Of a DNA stretch of 64,000 nt, positions 51,756 to 60,143 are shown one piece after another (position 1 is the first letter of the stretch; every line of letters starts with the position of its first letter). The position numbers and the translations under genes were made by a program. The notes below the pieces were generated by a model, which saw only the letters and a list, made by a program, of their open reading frames with translations, had not been told where the DNA came from and did not search any database. Origin of the DNA: Rathayibacter sp. VKM Ac-2856 (lineage in GTDB: Bacteria; Actinomycetota; Actinomycetes; Actinomycetales; Microbacteriaceae); the NCBI RefSeq assembly GCF_013205055.1, contig NZ_JABMLF010000001.1:248001-312000 (forward strand), in the 5' to 3' direction.

Positions 51756-52669
51756 CGACCTTCGACACCACTCTCCCCTCGGCCGACACGCAGGTGCTGA
51801 CCGAGCCCGCACCCCGCCGGCGCCCGCGCCGCAAGCGCCCGAAGACCGCGACGCTGGTCTGGATCGCCGCGATGATCGTGCTCACTGCGATCGTGCTCTA
51901 CCCGCTGATCTGGATGGGTGCCGCGGCGTTCAAGCCGAACAGCGAGTTCGGCGGGCAGACCTCGCTGCTGCCGCAGAACCCGACGCTCGACAACTTCGTG
52001 AAGGTGCTCGCCGGCGTCGGCGGAGTCCCGCTCTGGCGGTTCTTCCTCAACTCGACGATCCTCGCGGTCGGCTCGGTCATCGGAGTGGTGATCTCGTCGT
52101 CGATGGCGGCGTACGCCTTCGCCCGCCTCGACTTCCGTGGCCGTCCGCTCTACTTCGCGCTGATGATCGGCACGCTCCTGCTGCCGATGCACGTGCTGCT
52201 GATCCCGCAGTACACGATCTTCCGCACGCTCGGGATGATGGACACCTACTGGCCGCTGCTGATCGGCAAGTTCCTCGCGACCGAGGCGTTCTTCGTCTTC
52301 CTGATGGTGCAGTTCATCCGCAACCTGCCCCGCGAGCTGGACGAGGCCGCGCGGATCGACGGCGCCGGCCACGTGCGCATCTTCCGCTCGATCACGATCC
52401 CGCTGATCCGCCCGGCGCTGATCACCTCCTCGATCTTCGCCTTCATCTGGAGCTGGAACGACTTCCTCGGTCCCCTGCTCTACCTGAACACCCCGGACCA
52501 GCAGCCGCTGCCGCTCGCCCTCCGCGTCTACAACGACCAGACCTCGGCGTCCGACTACGGAGCGACGATCGCGGTCTCGGTGCTCGCGCTGCTGCCGGTG
52601 CTGATCTTCTTCATCGTCTTCCAGCGGTTCCTGGTCGACGGGGTCGCGACCCAGGGCCTCAAGGGATGA
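51752..52669 (+). CDS. sugar ABC transporter permease (MalG/UgpE type)
   Basis: A 305-residue permease with six helices and the docking loop ELDEAARIDGAGHVRIFRSITIPLI. The start overlaps the upstream permease by 4 bp (ATGA) and the stop overlaps the next gene by 4 bp. It forms the second half of the membrane channel. Confidence 0.92.
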   Translation: MTTFDTTLPSADTQVLTEPAPRRRPRRKRPKTATLVWIAAMIVLTAIVLYPLIWMGAAAFKPNSEFGGQTSLLPQNPTLDNFVKVLAGVGGVPLWRFFLNSTILAVGSVIGVVISSSMAAYAFARLDFRGRPLYFALMIGTLLLPMHVLLIPQYTIFRTLGMMDTYWPLLIGKFLATEAFFVFLMVQFIRNLPRELDEAARIDGAGHVRIFRSITIPLIRPALITSSIFAFIWSWNDFLGPLLYLNTPDQQPLPLALRVYNDQTSASDYGATIAVSVLALLPVLIFFIVFQRFLVDGVATQGLKG

Positions 52670-53301
52670 GCCGGGCGTCACGGGCCCAGCGCGAGGCGCG
52701 CGCCGCCGCCGCCGACGGCACTGCGCTGCGCTGGCCGGGTGCGGCGAACCGCTTCGCGCTGTTCGCGGAGGTGCTCTTCACCGGGCTCCTCGTCACGCTG
52801 CTCGCGCTGCCGCTCGTGACGCTGCCGCTCGCCCTCGCGGTCGGTGCCCGGCACCTGCGCCGCTTCGTGCTCGACGAGCCGTCGCCCGTCCGGACCGCGC
52901 TGGCGGAGGCCCGCACGGGCTTCGTCCGCGCACTGCCGGTCGGGCTCGCCCTCCTGGCGCTGACGGCGGTGCTCGGTCTCGACCTGCTGGTCGCCTCGAG
53001 CGGCGCGCTGCCCGGAGCGACCGCGGTCGCCGTGGTCTGCGGGGCCCTGCTCGCCGCGGCGCTGGTCGTCGTGCTGACGGCGTCGGCGCTCTGGCGGCCG
53101 GAGTCGCACTGGGTGCCGCTGCTGCGCGAGGCGGCTGCCCTCGCCGGCCGCGATCTCCGCGGTTCGGGTGCCCTCCTGGTGGCGCTGCTGCTCGCCGGCG
53201 TGGTGACCTGGCAGCTCGCGCCGCTGGTCGTGCCCGCGCTCGGCTGCACGGTGTTCGCGGCCCTCGCCGTGCGGCTCTCCCGCACGGCGAGCCCTCGATG
53301 A
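52666..53301 (+). CDS. YesL/DUF624-like membrane protein
   Basis: A 211-residue protein with about five hydrophobic helices, beginning NRFALFAEVLFTGLLVTLLALPLVTLPLALAVGARHLRRF. It resembles the DUF624 (YesL) family, whose genes often accompany sugar ABC permeases. The start overlaps the permease stop (ATGA). The function is unknown; a role in importer assembly or regulation is only suggested by context. Confidence 0.75.
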   Translation: MSRASRAQREARAAAADGTALRWPGAANRFALFAEVLFTGLLVTLLALPLVTLPLALAVGARHLRRFVLDEPSPVRTALAEARTGFVRALPVGLALLALTAVLGLDLLVASSGALPGATAVAVVCGALLAAALVVVLTASALWRPESHWVPLLREAAALAGRDLRGSGALLVALLLAGVVTWQLAPLVVPALGCTVFAALAVRLSRTASPR

Positions 53302-53371
53302 TCGCCCGGGGGCGCTCGATGACGACCTGCACCACCACCTGCTCCACGAACGCGGAAGGACCCCTGCTCGG

Positions 53372-55369
53372 ATGATCCACTACGGCGGCGACTACAACCC
53401 CGAGCAGTGGGATGAGAGCGTCTGGGCGGAGGACGCTCGGCGGATGCGCGAGGCCGGCGTCACGACGGTCAGCCTCGGAATCTTCGCCTGGGCGCGGATC
53501 CAGCCCGACGAGCGGACCTTCGACTTCGACTGGCTCGACCGCGTCCTCGATCTGCTGCACGAGCACGGTGTCGCCGTCGATCTGGCCACCGCGACCGCCT
53601 CTCCCCCGCCGTGGGCGACCACGACCTATCCGGGGATCCTGCCGGTGGACGAGAACGGCGCGACCTACTGGCCGGGGAGCCGACAGGCCTACCGCCCCAC
53701 CTCCCCCGACTACCGCCGACTCGCCGCCCGACTGGTCACGGCGATCGCCGAGCGCTACCACGACCACCCCGCCGTCGTGCTCTGGCACGTGAACAACGAG
53801 TACGCCTGCCACCTGCACTACGACTACTCCGACGACGCGGCCGCCGCCTTCCGGGCCTGGCTCGAGCGGAAGTACGGCGACATCGACGCGCTGAACCGGC
53901 GCTGGGGCACGTTCTTCTGGTCGCAGCGCTACGGCTCGTTCGCCGAGATAGTGCCTCCGCGGAAGGCCCCGTACAGCCACAACCCGACCGGTCTGCTCGA
54001 CTTCCGCCGCTTCACCTCGGACGCCCTGCTCGAGCTGTACACGATGGAGCGCGACATCATCCGCGCCAGTGGCGCGACCCAGCCGATCACGACGAACTTC
54101 ATGGGCGCCTTCCCGCCGCTCGACTACTGGAAGTGGGCGGCCGAGGTCGACGTCGTGAGCGACGACAACTACTTCGATCCGGCCGACCCGGAGTCCTTCC
54201 GCGGGGCCGCGTTCACCCGGGATCTGATGCGCTCGCTCAAGCCGGGCGTGCCGTGGCTGCTGATGGAGCAGGCGACCGGCGCCGTCAGCTGGCGGCCGTC
54301 GAACGCCGTGAAGGAGCCGGGTCGGATGGCCGCGCTCTCGATGCAGGCGGTCGGCCGCGGCGCCGACGGGGTGCTCTTCTTCCAGTGGCGCCAGTCGCGC
54401 CGCGGCAGCGAGAAGTTCCACTCGGCGATGCTGCCGCAGGCCGGCGTCGCCACGCGCACCTGGCGCGAGGTCGTCGAACTCGGCCGGGTGCTCGGCGAGC
54501 TGCCGGACCTGTCCGGGGCGTCGTCGCCGGACGCCGGGCCGACCGGCTCCGGAGCCCGCATCGCGCTCGTGCTCGACTGGGAGAACTGGTGGGCGATCGG
54601 CAACCCCGACCACCCCGTGGTGCTCGACCTGCTCGAGCTCGTCCAGCGCTGGTACTCGGCGCTGCACCGGCAGAACCTGGCGGTCGACCTCGTGCTGCCG
54701 ACCGCGGACCTGGCCGCGTACGACCTGGTGGTGCTCGCCCACTCCTACCTCCTCACCGACGCGGCGGCGCAGAACCTGTCCGCCTTCGTCGGGCGCGGCG
54801 GCCGACTGCTGGTCACCGTGTTCAGCGACGTGGTCGACGAGGACGACGCCTTCCGCGAGGGCGGTTTCCAGGTGGGTCTCCGCGACATCCTCGGTGTGGC
54901 GGTGCAGGAGTTCGCCGGAGTCGCGGAGGGTTCTGCGGCCGTGGTCGACACTCCCTTCGGGAATGTCCGCGGCGAGCTGCTCGCCGAGGAGCTGGGCGTG
55001 CTCGTGGATCCCTCGGACGAGCGGCCCGTCGAGGTGCTGGGGCGGTACGCCTCCGGACCGGCTGCGGGGACGCCGGCACTGACCGAGCGGCGGACCGGCT
55101 CGGGTGCCGCCTGGTACCTGGCGACGATCCCGGACGACGCCGGCATGCTCGCGGTGACGGAGTGGGCGGCTCGGGAGGCGGGGATCGAGCCGGTGCTGCG
55201 CACCCCGAGCCCGTGGGTCGAGGCCGCCCGCCGCGGCGACGTGCTCACGGTGATCAACCACGGCACCGAGCCGGTGGACGTGACCGTCTCCGGCACCGAC
55301 CTCCAGACCGGCCGACCCGTCGAGTCCGTGCACCTGGAGCAGTACGCCTGGACGCTCGTCCGCATCTGA
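53372..55369 (+). CDS. glycoside hydrolase family 42 beta-galactosidase
   Basis: A 665-residue GH42 enzyme with the N-terminal YGGDYNPEQW signature, acid/base E143 in WHVNNEYACH and nucleophile E299 in WLLMEQATGAVSW. The middle beta-galactosidase trimerisation domain (about 390-600) and a small C-terminal beta domain (YAWTLVRI at the end) are present. It has no signal peptide and would cleave beta-galactosides brought in by the upstream importer. The start at 53372 has GGAAGGA upstream, 70 bp after the YesL-like gene, so it probably belongs to the same operon. Confidence 0.93.
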   Translation: MIHYGGDYNPEQWDESVWAEDARRMREAGVTTVSLGIFAWARIQPDERTFDFDWLDRVLDLLHEHGVAVDLATATASPPPWATTTYPGILPVDENGATYWPGSRQAYRPTSPDYRRLAARLVTAIAERYHDHPAVVLWHVNNEYACHLHYDYSDDAAAAFRAWLERKYGDIDALNRRWGTFFWSQRYGSFAEIVPPRKAPYSHNPTGLLDFRRFTSDALLELYTMERDIIRASGATQPITTNFMGAFPPLDYWKWAAEVDVVSDDNYFDPADPESFRGAAFTRDLMRSLKPGVPWLLMEQATGAVSWRPSNAVKEPGRMAALSMQAVGRGADGVLFFQWRQSRRGSEKFHSAMLPQAGVATRTWREVVELGRVLGELPDLSGASSPDAGPTGSGARIALVLDWENWWAIGNPDHPVVLDLLELVQRWYSALHRQNLAVDLVLPTADLAAYDLVVLAHSYLLTDAAAQNLSAFVGRGGRLLVTVFSDVVDEDDAFREGGFQVGLRDILGVAVQEFAGVAEGSAAVVDTPFGNVRGELLAEELGVLVDPSDERPVEVLGRYASGPAAGTPALTERRTGSGAAWYLATIPDDAGMLAVTEWAAREAGIEPVLRTPSPWVEAARRGDVLTVINHGTEPVDVTVSGTDLQTGRPVESVHLEQYAWTLVRI

Positions 55370-55408
55370 CCACTCCCGCACCCCCTTCCCCTCCCTCTCC
55401 CCCCGCTC

Positions 55409-55469
55409 CGCGAGATGCCACTTGTGCTCGCCTTCCTCGGCGTGTCGGGCACACAGGTGGCATCTCGCG
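55409..55469. terminator. bidirectional hairpin between GH42 and NmrA genes
   Basis: CGCGAGATGCCACTTGTG (55409-55426) pairs with 55452-55469 over 18 bp with one mismatch, around a 25-base loop. It sits between two convergent genes. Its sequence looks like a dispersed intergenic element (family 2) distinct from the TCGATACG family. Confidence 0.75.
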
Positions 55470-55482
55470 GACGGGGAGGGCC

Positions 55483-56337
55483 TCAGCGGGCGTCATCTGC
55501 GAGGAGGTCGCGGACGGTGCGGGGGTCGCGGTCGAGGAGGCGCGCCAGCGTCGGATCGGTCCCCGCGAAGAAGCCCGCCGCCGCTGCCCGGTGCATGCCG
55601 AGCAGGAAGCGCGCCTGGGGCTCCGGGGCTCCGCCCGCCACTCGCCGCGCCAGCCACTCGTCGTCGCCGAGGACCCGGAACTCGACCGGACGACCGACGA
55701 CGTCGGCGGCCAGGGCCGTCACCTCCTCGAAGGTGAGCGCTGCCGCGGCGGTGAGGGTCACCGGTCCGTCGTGCGCGCCGTCCGACAGCAGGATGCGGGC
55801 GGCGCCCTCCGCCGCGTCCTCCCGCGCGGTCCACGAGACCGGGCCGTCCGCGGGCACCTCGACGATGCCCGTGGCGCGCCAGTCGCCGAGGAAGAACACG
55901 AGGCTGTGGGCGTAGAACCCGTTGCGCAGCGACGTCCACGGCACGCCGGACTTTGCGAGGATCCGCTCGGTCGCGGCGTGGTCCCGACCCGGCCCGAAGG
56001 GCGTGTCGTCGGCCGCACCCTGGTGGCTCGTGTAGAGGATGCGCCCCACCCCGGCCTCGACCGCCGCCGCGACGGCGGCCCGGTGCAGAGCGACGGCGTC
56101 GGCGCGCGGGTCGCTCGCGGAGACGAGCAGCAGCTGGTCCGCTCCGTCGAAGGCGGCTGGCAGCGACGCGGGGTCGGCGTAGTCGCCCCTGCGCACCTCC
56201 ACCCCCGCCTCGGCGAAGCGCGCGGCCTTCGCCGTGTCCCTCGCGACGACGGCGATCTCGGAGCCGGGCAGGCTATCGAGGAGATGGTCGACGGTCGCTC
56301 CGTTGAGGGCGCCGGTAGCGCCGGTGACGATGATCAT
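55483..56337 (-). CDS. NmrA-family NAD(P)-binding oxidoreductase
   Basis: A 284-residue atypical short-chain dehydrogenase of the NmrA/QOR2 type. The cofactor motif MIIVTGATGALNGATV is at the N-terminus, and LVSASDP and ILYTSHQGAA follow as in redox-sensing quinone reductases. The ATG at 56337 has GAAAGG upstream; longer frames run through the divergent TetR promoter. Such proteins bind NADPH and reduce quinones or sense redox state. The TetR gene next door and operators between them suggest induction by an electrophile. Confidence 0.87.
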   Translation of the reverse strand: MIIVTGATGALNGATVDHLLDSLPGSEIAVVARDTAKAARFAEAGVEVRRGDYADPASLPAAFDGADQLLLVSASDPRADAVALHRAAVAAAVEAGVGRILYTSHQGAADDTPFGPGRDHAATERILAKSGVPWTSLRNGFYAHSLVFFLGDWRATGIVEVPADGPVSWTAREDAAEGAARILLSDGAHDGPVTLTAAAALTFEEVTALAADVVGRPVEFRVLGDDEWLARRVAGGAPEPQARFLLGMHRAAAAGFFAGTDPTLARLLDRDPRTVRDLLADDAR

Positions 56338-56365
56338 GGGATGCCTTTCGCGGGGAGGAAGCGGT

Positions 56366-56430
56366 GGTATCGGTGATACCTCGAGAACAGTAACGCTGGA
56401 GTATCGCCGATAGCAAGAGTGCGATACCGT
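56366..56430. promoter_or_regulatory. TetR operators in divergent promoter
   Basis: Two palindromes share the GATA/TATC core: GGTATC-GGT-GATACC (56366-56380) and TATCGCCGATA (56402-56412), with another GCGATACC at 56421-56428. A -10-like TACCGT (56425-56430) lies 6 bp before the TetR ATG. The sites cover both promoters, fitting autorepression and control of the NmrA gene. Confidence 0.7.
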
Positions 56431-56436
56431 GGATCC

Positions 56437-57192
56437 ATGAGCGACGCTCCCACCCCCCTCGACACCCGCGGCCGCATCGTGGACGCGGCCGCCCGCCTGC
56501 TCCGCGAGCAGGGCCCGGCCGCGGTCACGACCCGCGGAGTCGCCGAGTCCGCCGGTCTCCAGGCGCCCGCGATCTACCGCCTCTTCGGCGACAAGGACGG
56601 CCTGCTCGAGGCGGTCGCGGAGCACGTGCTGACCAGCTGGGTCGCGGAGAAGGCGGCCGTCGTCGCGGAGGCTGCCGCGGGTGACGTCGATCCGATCGAC
56701 GATCTCCGCGCAGGCTGGGCCGCGCAGGTCGAGTTCGGGCTGGACAACCCCGCGCTCTTCCGGCTCCTCAGCGACCCGTCGCGCGCCGGGACCTCAGCGG
56801 CGGCACGGTCCGGCAAGCGCGTGCTCGAGGCGAGGGTCGGCCGGGTCGCCGCCGCGGGCCGCCTGCGCGTGCCGGAGGAGCGGGCCGTCGGGCTGATCCA
56901 GACGGCCGGCGTCGGCGTCGTCACCACTCTGCTGTCCGAGCCGGACGACGAGCGGGACCCCGGACTCGCGGAGTCCGCGCTCGAGGCGGTCCTCGCCCGG
57001 ATCCTTTCCGAGCAGCCGTCACCCGCGGAGGACGCATCGCTCGCCGCCGTCGTGGCCGTCCGTGCGCTCGCACCGCGCCTGGCCGATCTGCGTCCGGCCG
57101 AGCGGGAGCTGCTGCGCGACTGGCTCGATCGCGTGCTCGACTCGGGCGCGCGACTCCTGCCGCCCGTCGACGCCACCGCGTCCGTCTCCTGA
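56437..57192 (+). CDS. TetR-family transcriptional regulator
   Basis: A 251-residue TetR regulator. The N-terminal helix-turn-helix is at about residues 10-55 (IVDAAARLLREQGPAAVTTRGVAESAGLQAPAIYRLFGDKDGLLEAV), followed by an all-helical ligand domain. The ATG at 56437 has no ribosome site, but a -10-like box ends 6 bp upstream, so translation is probably leaderless. It is divergent from the NmrA reductase and likely represses it. Confidence 0.9.
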   Translation: MSDAPTPLDTRGRIVDAAARLLREQGPAAVTTRGVAESAGLQAPAIYRLFGDKDGLLEAVAEHVLTSWVAEKAAVVAEAAAGDVDPIDDLRAGWAAQVEFGLDNPALFRLLSDPSRAGTSAAARSGKRVLEARVGRVAAAGRLRVPEERAVGLIQTAGVGVVTTLLSEPDDERDPGLAESALEAVLARILSEQPSPAEDASLAAVVAVRALAPRLADLRPAERELLRDWLDRVLDSGARLLPPVDATASVS

Positions 57193-57205
57193 TCCGGGGA
57201 CCGAG

Positions 57206-57703
57206 ATGCCGGAACCGCGCCTGGTCGGCGCTCACGCCGTGACGCCGCACCGCCGCTCCCCCGCTCGCCCCGGCCGACTGCTGCCGGTGGCCGTACTGGT
57301 CGCCCTGTCGGCAGCCGGTTGCAGCGGCGCCGTTCCGATGGCTGTCGCTCCGACCGCGTCGGCGGTCGGCTGCGCGGGGATCGTGGCGCGGCTCCCCTCC
57401 GACGTCACCGGACTCCCCCAGCGGGAGACGGATGCGCAGGGCACGGGCGCGTGGGGCGATCCGGCACAGGTCCTCCTGCGCTGCGGTGTCTCCGATCCCG
57501 CCCCCTCCGCACAGTGCCTCACGGAGGGCGACGTCGACTGGACGATCGACGACAGCGATCCCGCCCTCGTGACGGCGAGCACGTACGGACGCGAGCCGGC
57601 GGTCGAGGTGGTCCTCGACGCGAGCCTGACGGGCGGGCGCGAGATCCTCGCGGCCCTCGCCCTGTCGGTGGCGTCGGTGCCGGCGACGGAGCGGTGCTCC
57701 TGA
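57206..57703 (+). CDS. DUF3515-like lipoprotein
   Basis: A 165-residue lipoprotein. The signal peptide ends SAAGC with lipidated Cys39. The mature domain has conserved-looking cysteines (VGCAGIV, LLRCGV, SAQCLTEGDVDW, TERCS) and the pattern RLPSDVTGLPQRET, matching the DUF3515 family of actinobacteria. The start at 57206 is 14 bp after the TetR stop, so it may be read from the same message. The family function is unknown. Confidence 0.75.
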   Translation: MPEPRLVGAHAVTPHRRSPARPGRLLPVAVLVALSAAGCSGAVPMAVAPTASAVGCAGIVARLPSDVTGLPQRETDAQGTGAWGDPAQVLLRCGVSDPAPSAQCLTEGDVDWTIDDSDPALVTASTYGREPAVEVVLDASLTGGREILAALALSVASVPATERCS

Positions 57704-57718
57704 GGTCGGTGCAGCGTA

Positions 57719-57757
57719 GGTCTCGATACGCCCCTTCGGGGCTACTCGACCAGCAGG
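57719..57757 (-). repeat. single copy of intergenic repeat family 1
   Basis: One copy (GGTCTCGATACG, then a CCCCTTCGGGG hairpin, then CTACTCGACCAGCA) lies between the DUF3515-like gene and the next convergent gene. Confidence 0.88.
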
Positions 57758-57761
57758 GGTT

Positions 57762-57799
57762 CGCGTCCACTCACGGAGACATGCTCGTGAGTGGACGCG
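57762..57799. terminator. bidirectional hairpin terminator
   Basis: CGCGTCCACTCACG (57762-57775) and CGTGAGTGGACGCG (57786-57799) form a perfect 14-bp stem with a 10-base loop directly after the repeat copy. It separates convergent genes. The rest of the gap to 57947 holds nothing recognisable. Confidence 0.75.
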
Positions 57800-57947
57800 G
57801 GGCGGGGTCTGCACGGCGGCCGGAGGCCCACTCGCGTCGAGTCGCGGGAGGGCCGCTGGTGAGGAGACGCGATACGGGCTCGGCAGGACGATCGGACGCC
57901 GGTTCAGGTCCGGTCGCGGGGCGGAGGGCGGCGCGCCGCGGGGCGCG

Positions 57948-58481
57948 CTAGTCGGGCTCGGCGAGAGCCTCCTGCAGGGTTCGGATGGCGGCGCCGAGCG
58001 CGCCGGAGGCGAGCAGGCCCGAGCCGAGGGGGCCCGCGGAGTCCTCGCCGAGCAGCGGGAGACGGCGGAGGGCGGACCGCACCGGAGCGCTCATCTGCGC
58101 CCGCTGCCAGGCGATCTCGGCCGCGCCGCCGCGGCCCGGGTCAGCCAGCTCGGCCGCCTTCGCCGCGTAGGCAGCGGCACCGAGGGCGTGCGCGCCCATG
58201 TGCGCGACTCCGGAGGCCTGCCCCGCCGACCAGGCGGCCGCCTTCGCCGCCGGCGAGGTCGCGGACTGCGCCGAGCGGCCCGCCTCGAAGCGGCGGCGGA
58301 TCTCTCCGGCCGCAGCGAGCTCGCCGCGCGAGAACGCCCGCGCCCGGGCGATGCCGTCGCGAGCCCTGCCGTCCGCGGGCGCCTCCGCCTCGAACAGCGG
58401 CAGGACGCGCTCGGCGCAGTCGGCCGCCCAGGCGGCGACGAGGCGGCGGTCCTCCTCGGTCAGGGTCTGCGGCGAGGGCAT
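57948..58481 (-). CDS. putative immunity protein (Imm5-like)
   Basis: A 177-residue Ala-rich helical protein. It has the pattern of a family annotated as putative immunity proteins (Imm5-like): LVAAWAADCAERVLPLFE near the start, then GQASGVAHMGAHALGAAAYAAKAAEL in the middle. No toxin or secretion gene is adjacent. The assignment rests on recalled family resemblance and could be wrong. Confidence 0.55.
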   Translation of the reverse strand: MPSPQTLTEEDRRLVAAWAADCAERVLPLFEAEAPADGRARDGIARARAFSRGELAAAGEIRRRFEAGRSAQSATSPAAKAAAWSAGQASGVAHMGAHALGAAAYAAKAAELADPGRGGAAEIAWQRAQMSAPVRSALRRLPLLGEDSAGPLGSGLLASGALGAAIRTLQEALAEPD

Positions 58482-58575
58482 GTCAACACTCTCGCAGACG
58501 GCGGCAGCGGGCGGGGCGGGGCCGTTCCGCCCGTGCCTCTTGTGGTGGCGAGCGCGCCTGGGCAGTGTTGCCCGA

Positions 58576-58965
58576 ATGAGCCTCTACCTCTCCTGTCCCG
58601 TCGCGAGCGTCGAGCGAGCGGCCGCCTTCTACACCGCCCTCGGCTGGACCCGCGACGAGCAGATGTCCAACGACAGCGTCGCCTGCTTCGCGATCGCCCC
58701 CGGTCAGTTCGTCATGCTCAGCAGTCGCGAGATGTACGCGAGCGTCGGCGGCACCGAGGAGCTGATCGGCGGGCCGGACACGCCCTCGAAGATCACGGTG
58801 TCCTTCGATCTCGGCAGCCGCGAGGCCGTCGACGAGCTGACCGAGCGGGCAGGCGCGGCGGGCGGCCGGATCGGCGACACCGACGAGTACCCCTTCATGT
58901 ACCAGCGCCAGTTCGACGACCCCGACGGCTACCACTACTCCCCGTTCTGGATGAACCCGGCCTGA
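58576..58965 (+). CDS. VOC-family (glyoxalase/bleomycin resistance-like) protein
   Basis: A 129-residue single-module vicinal-oxygen-chelate protein: it starts LSCPVASVERAAAFYTALGW and ends DDPDGYHYSPFWMNPA. Family members bind metals or sequester small molecules; many lack known substrates. The canonical metal residues are incomplete in this copy. It has no good ribosome site and may be leaderless. It stands alone on the + strand. Confidence 0.85.
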   Translation: MSLYLSCPVASVERAAAFYTALGWTRDEQMSNDSVACFAIAPGQFVMLSSREMYASVGGTEELIGGPDTPSKITVSFDLGSREAVDELTERAGAAGGRIGDTDEYPFMYQRQFDDPDGYHYSPFWMNPA

Positions 58966-59015
58966 GCCGCGGCCGCGCTCCGGGCTGCGTCGACCGGCCG
59001 CGGCATAGTGGGGAC

Positions 59016-60101
59016 GTGCGAACAGCGGCGGAGACCCTTCTCGACGGACCTCGGGGCAGACGGCTCTGCCTGGAGTACGCGACGGCGGTCGATCAGGAGC
59101 TGCACACCGCGGCCTTCCGCGTCGCGTTCGCCGAGCCCCGCGAGGGGACGTCCGTGGTGCGCCTGTACGAGGACGGTGCTGCGGGAGACGAGCAGACCGA
59201 CGAGCGAACAGAGCTCGCAGCGGAGGACGTCGCCGCGATGATCGAGGCTCGGTCAGCGGCGTCCAGTCCGAGCACCGCGTCGATCCCGTCCGACGCCGCC
59301 GTCCGCGGCGCGCTCCGCCGGAGCGTCGACGCCGCGCGGTACTGGCAGGAGCCGGACGAGGAGGACGTCCTCGCCGGGCACCCCGAGATCCGCTCGGCGC
59401 TGACCGGCATCGCCGAGCTGCTGCTCCGCTCGCCGCTGATCGCCGACCGGTCCGCTCCGCCGGCCGCGACGCAGTGGGCCGTCGAGTGGCGCCCGGACAC
59501 CGCGCGAGCGCTGCCGACCGACGCCGCCGCCCTGCTCGAGGAGTGGTGCACCGCCCTCCGCGAGGAGGAGGAGCGCGCCGTCCGCGAGCGCCCGCTCGAC
59601 CCGACCGCGAACTGGTCGGGTACCTGGTGGTCGCTCCCCCTCCGCCTGCTGCAGACCCGCTCCCGCATCGACGACCTGCTCGAGCTCGACGAGGACTCCC
59701 TCGGCCCCGAGGCCGCGACCGTGATCCCCGTCTCGGGCGCCGGACGCACGCTCGAGATCGGGTCGGCCGAGGACTGGGCCGAACTCTGCCGCGCCTGCCC
59801 GGCGGAGGTCACCGCCTCCCGCCGGCACGACTGGTACCGGGTCACCGGCTGGGAGGGCCGCTGGCTCGTCCCGGACTGGCAGCGCGTCGCGGCGGACTGG
59901 GACGCGGCGCACCTCACCACGCTCGGGTACCTCTCCGGCGCGACCCGGCTGATCCCGATCGACGAGGACCACGCGACCGTGATCGGCGGCTGGGCTCCGG
60001 ACAGCACGCTGTGGCTGACCGACGCGGCGCGCGAGGCGGACGCCCCGCGCCAGCAGTGGCGCCGCGCGCAGGGCGAGGACGCCTGGCGGCGGACCGCCTG
60101 A
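59016..60101 (+). CDS. hypothetical protein
   Basis: A 361-residue soluble, acidic protein that I do not recognise. It is Trp-rich (WSGTWWSLPLRLLQ, HDWYRVTGWEGRWLVPDWQRVAADW), with a helical N-terminal half and a beta-rich C-terminal half (TLGYLSGATRLIPI, ATVIGGWAPDSTLWL). The GTG at 59016 was chosen because a -10-like CATAGT (59004-59009) ends 6 bp before it, indicating a leaderless message. The frame stays open upstream across the VOC gene only as a shadow. Confidence 0.7.
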   Translation: MRTAAETLLDGPRGRRLCLEYATAVDQELHTAAFRVAFAEPREGTSVVRLYEDGAAGDEQTDERTELAAEDVAAMIEARSAASSPSTASIPSDAAVRGALRRSVDAARYWQEPDEEDVLAGHPEIRSALTGIAELLLRSPLIADRSAPPAATQWAVEWRPDTARALPTDAAALLEEWCTALREEEERAVRERPLDPTANWSGTWWSLPLRLLQTRSRIDDLLELDEDSLGPEAATVIPVSGAGRTLEIGSAEDWAELCRACPAEVTASRRHDWYRVTGWEGRWLVPDWQRVAADWDAAHLTTLGYLSGATRLIPIDEDHATVIGGWAPDSTLWLTDAAREADAPRQQWRRAQGEDAWRRTA

Positions 60102-60143
60102 CTCACGGCCCGGCAGCCTCGGCATCGCGGCCCGTTGCGTGCG

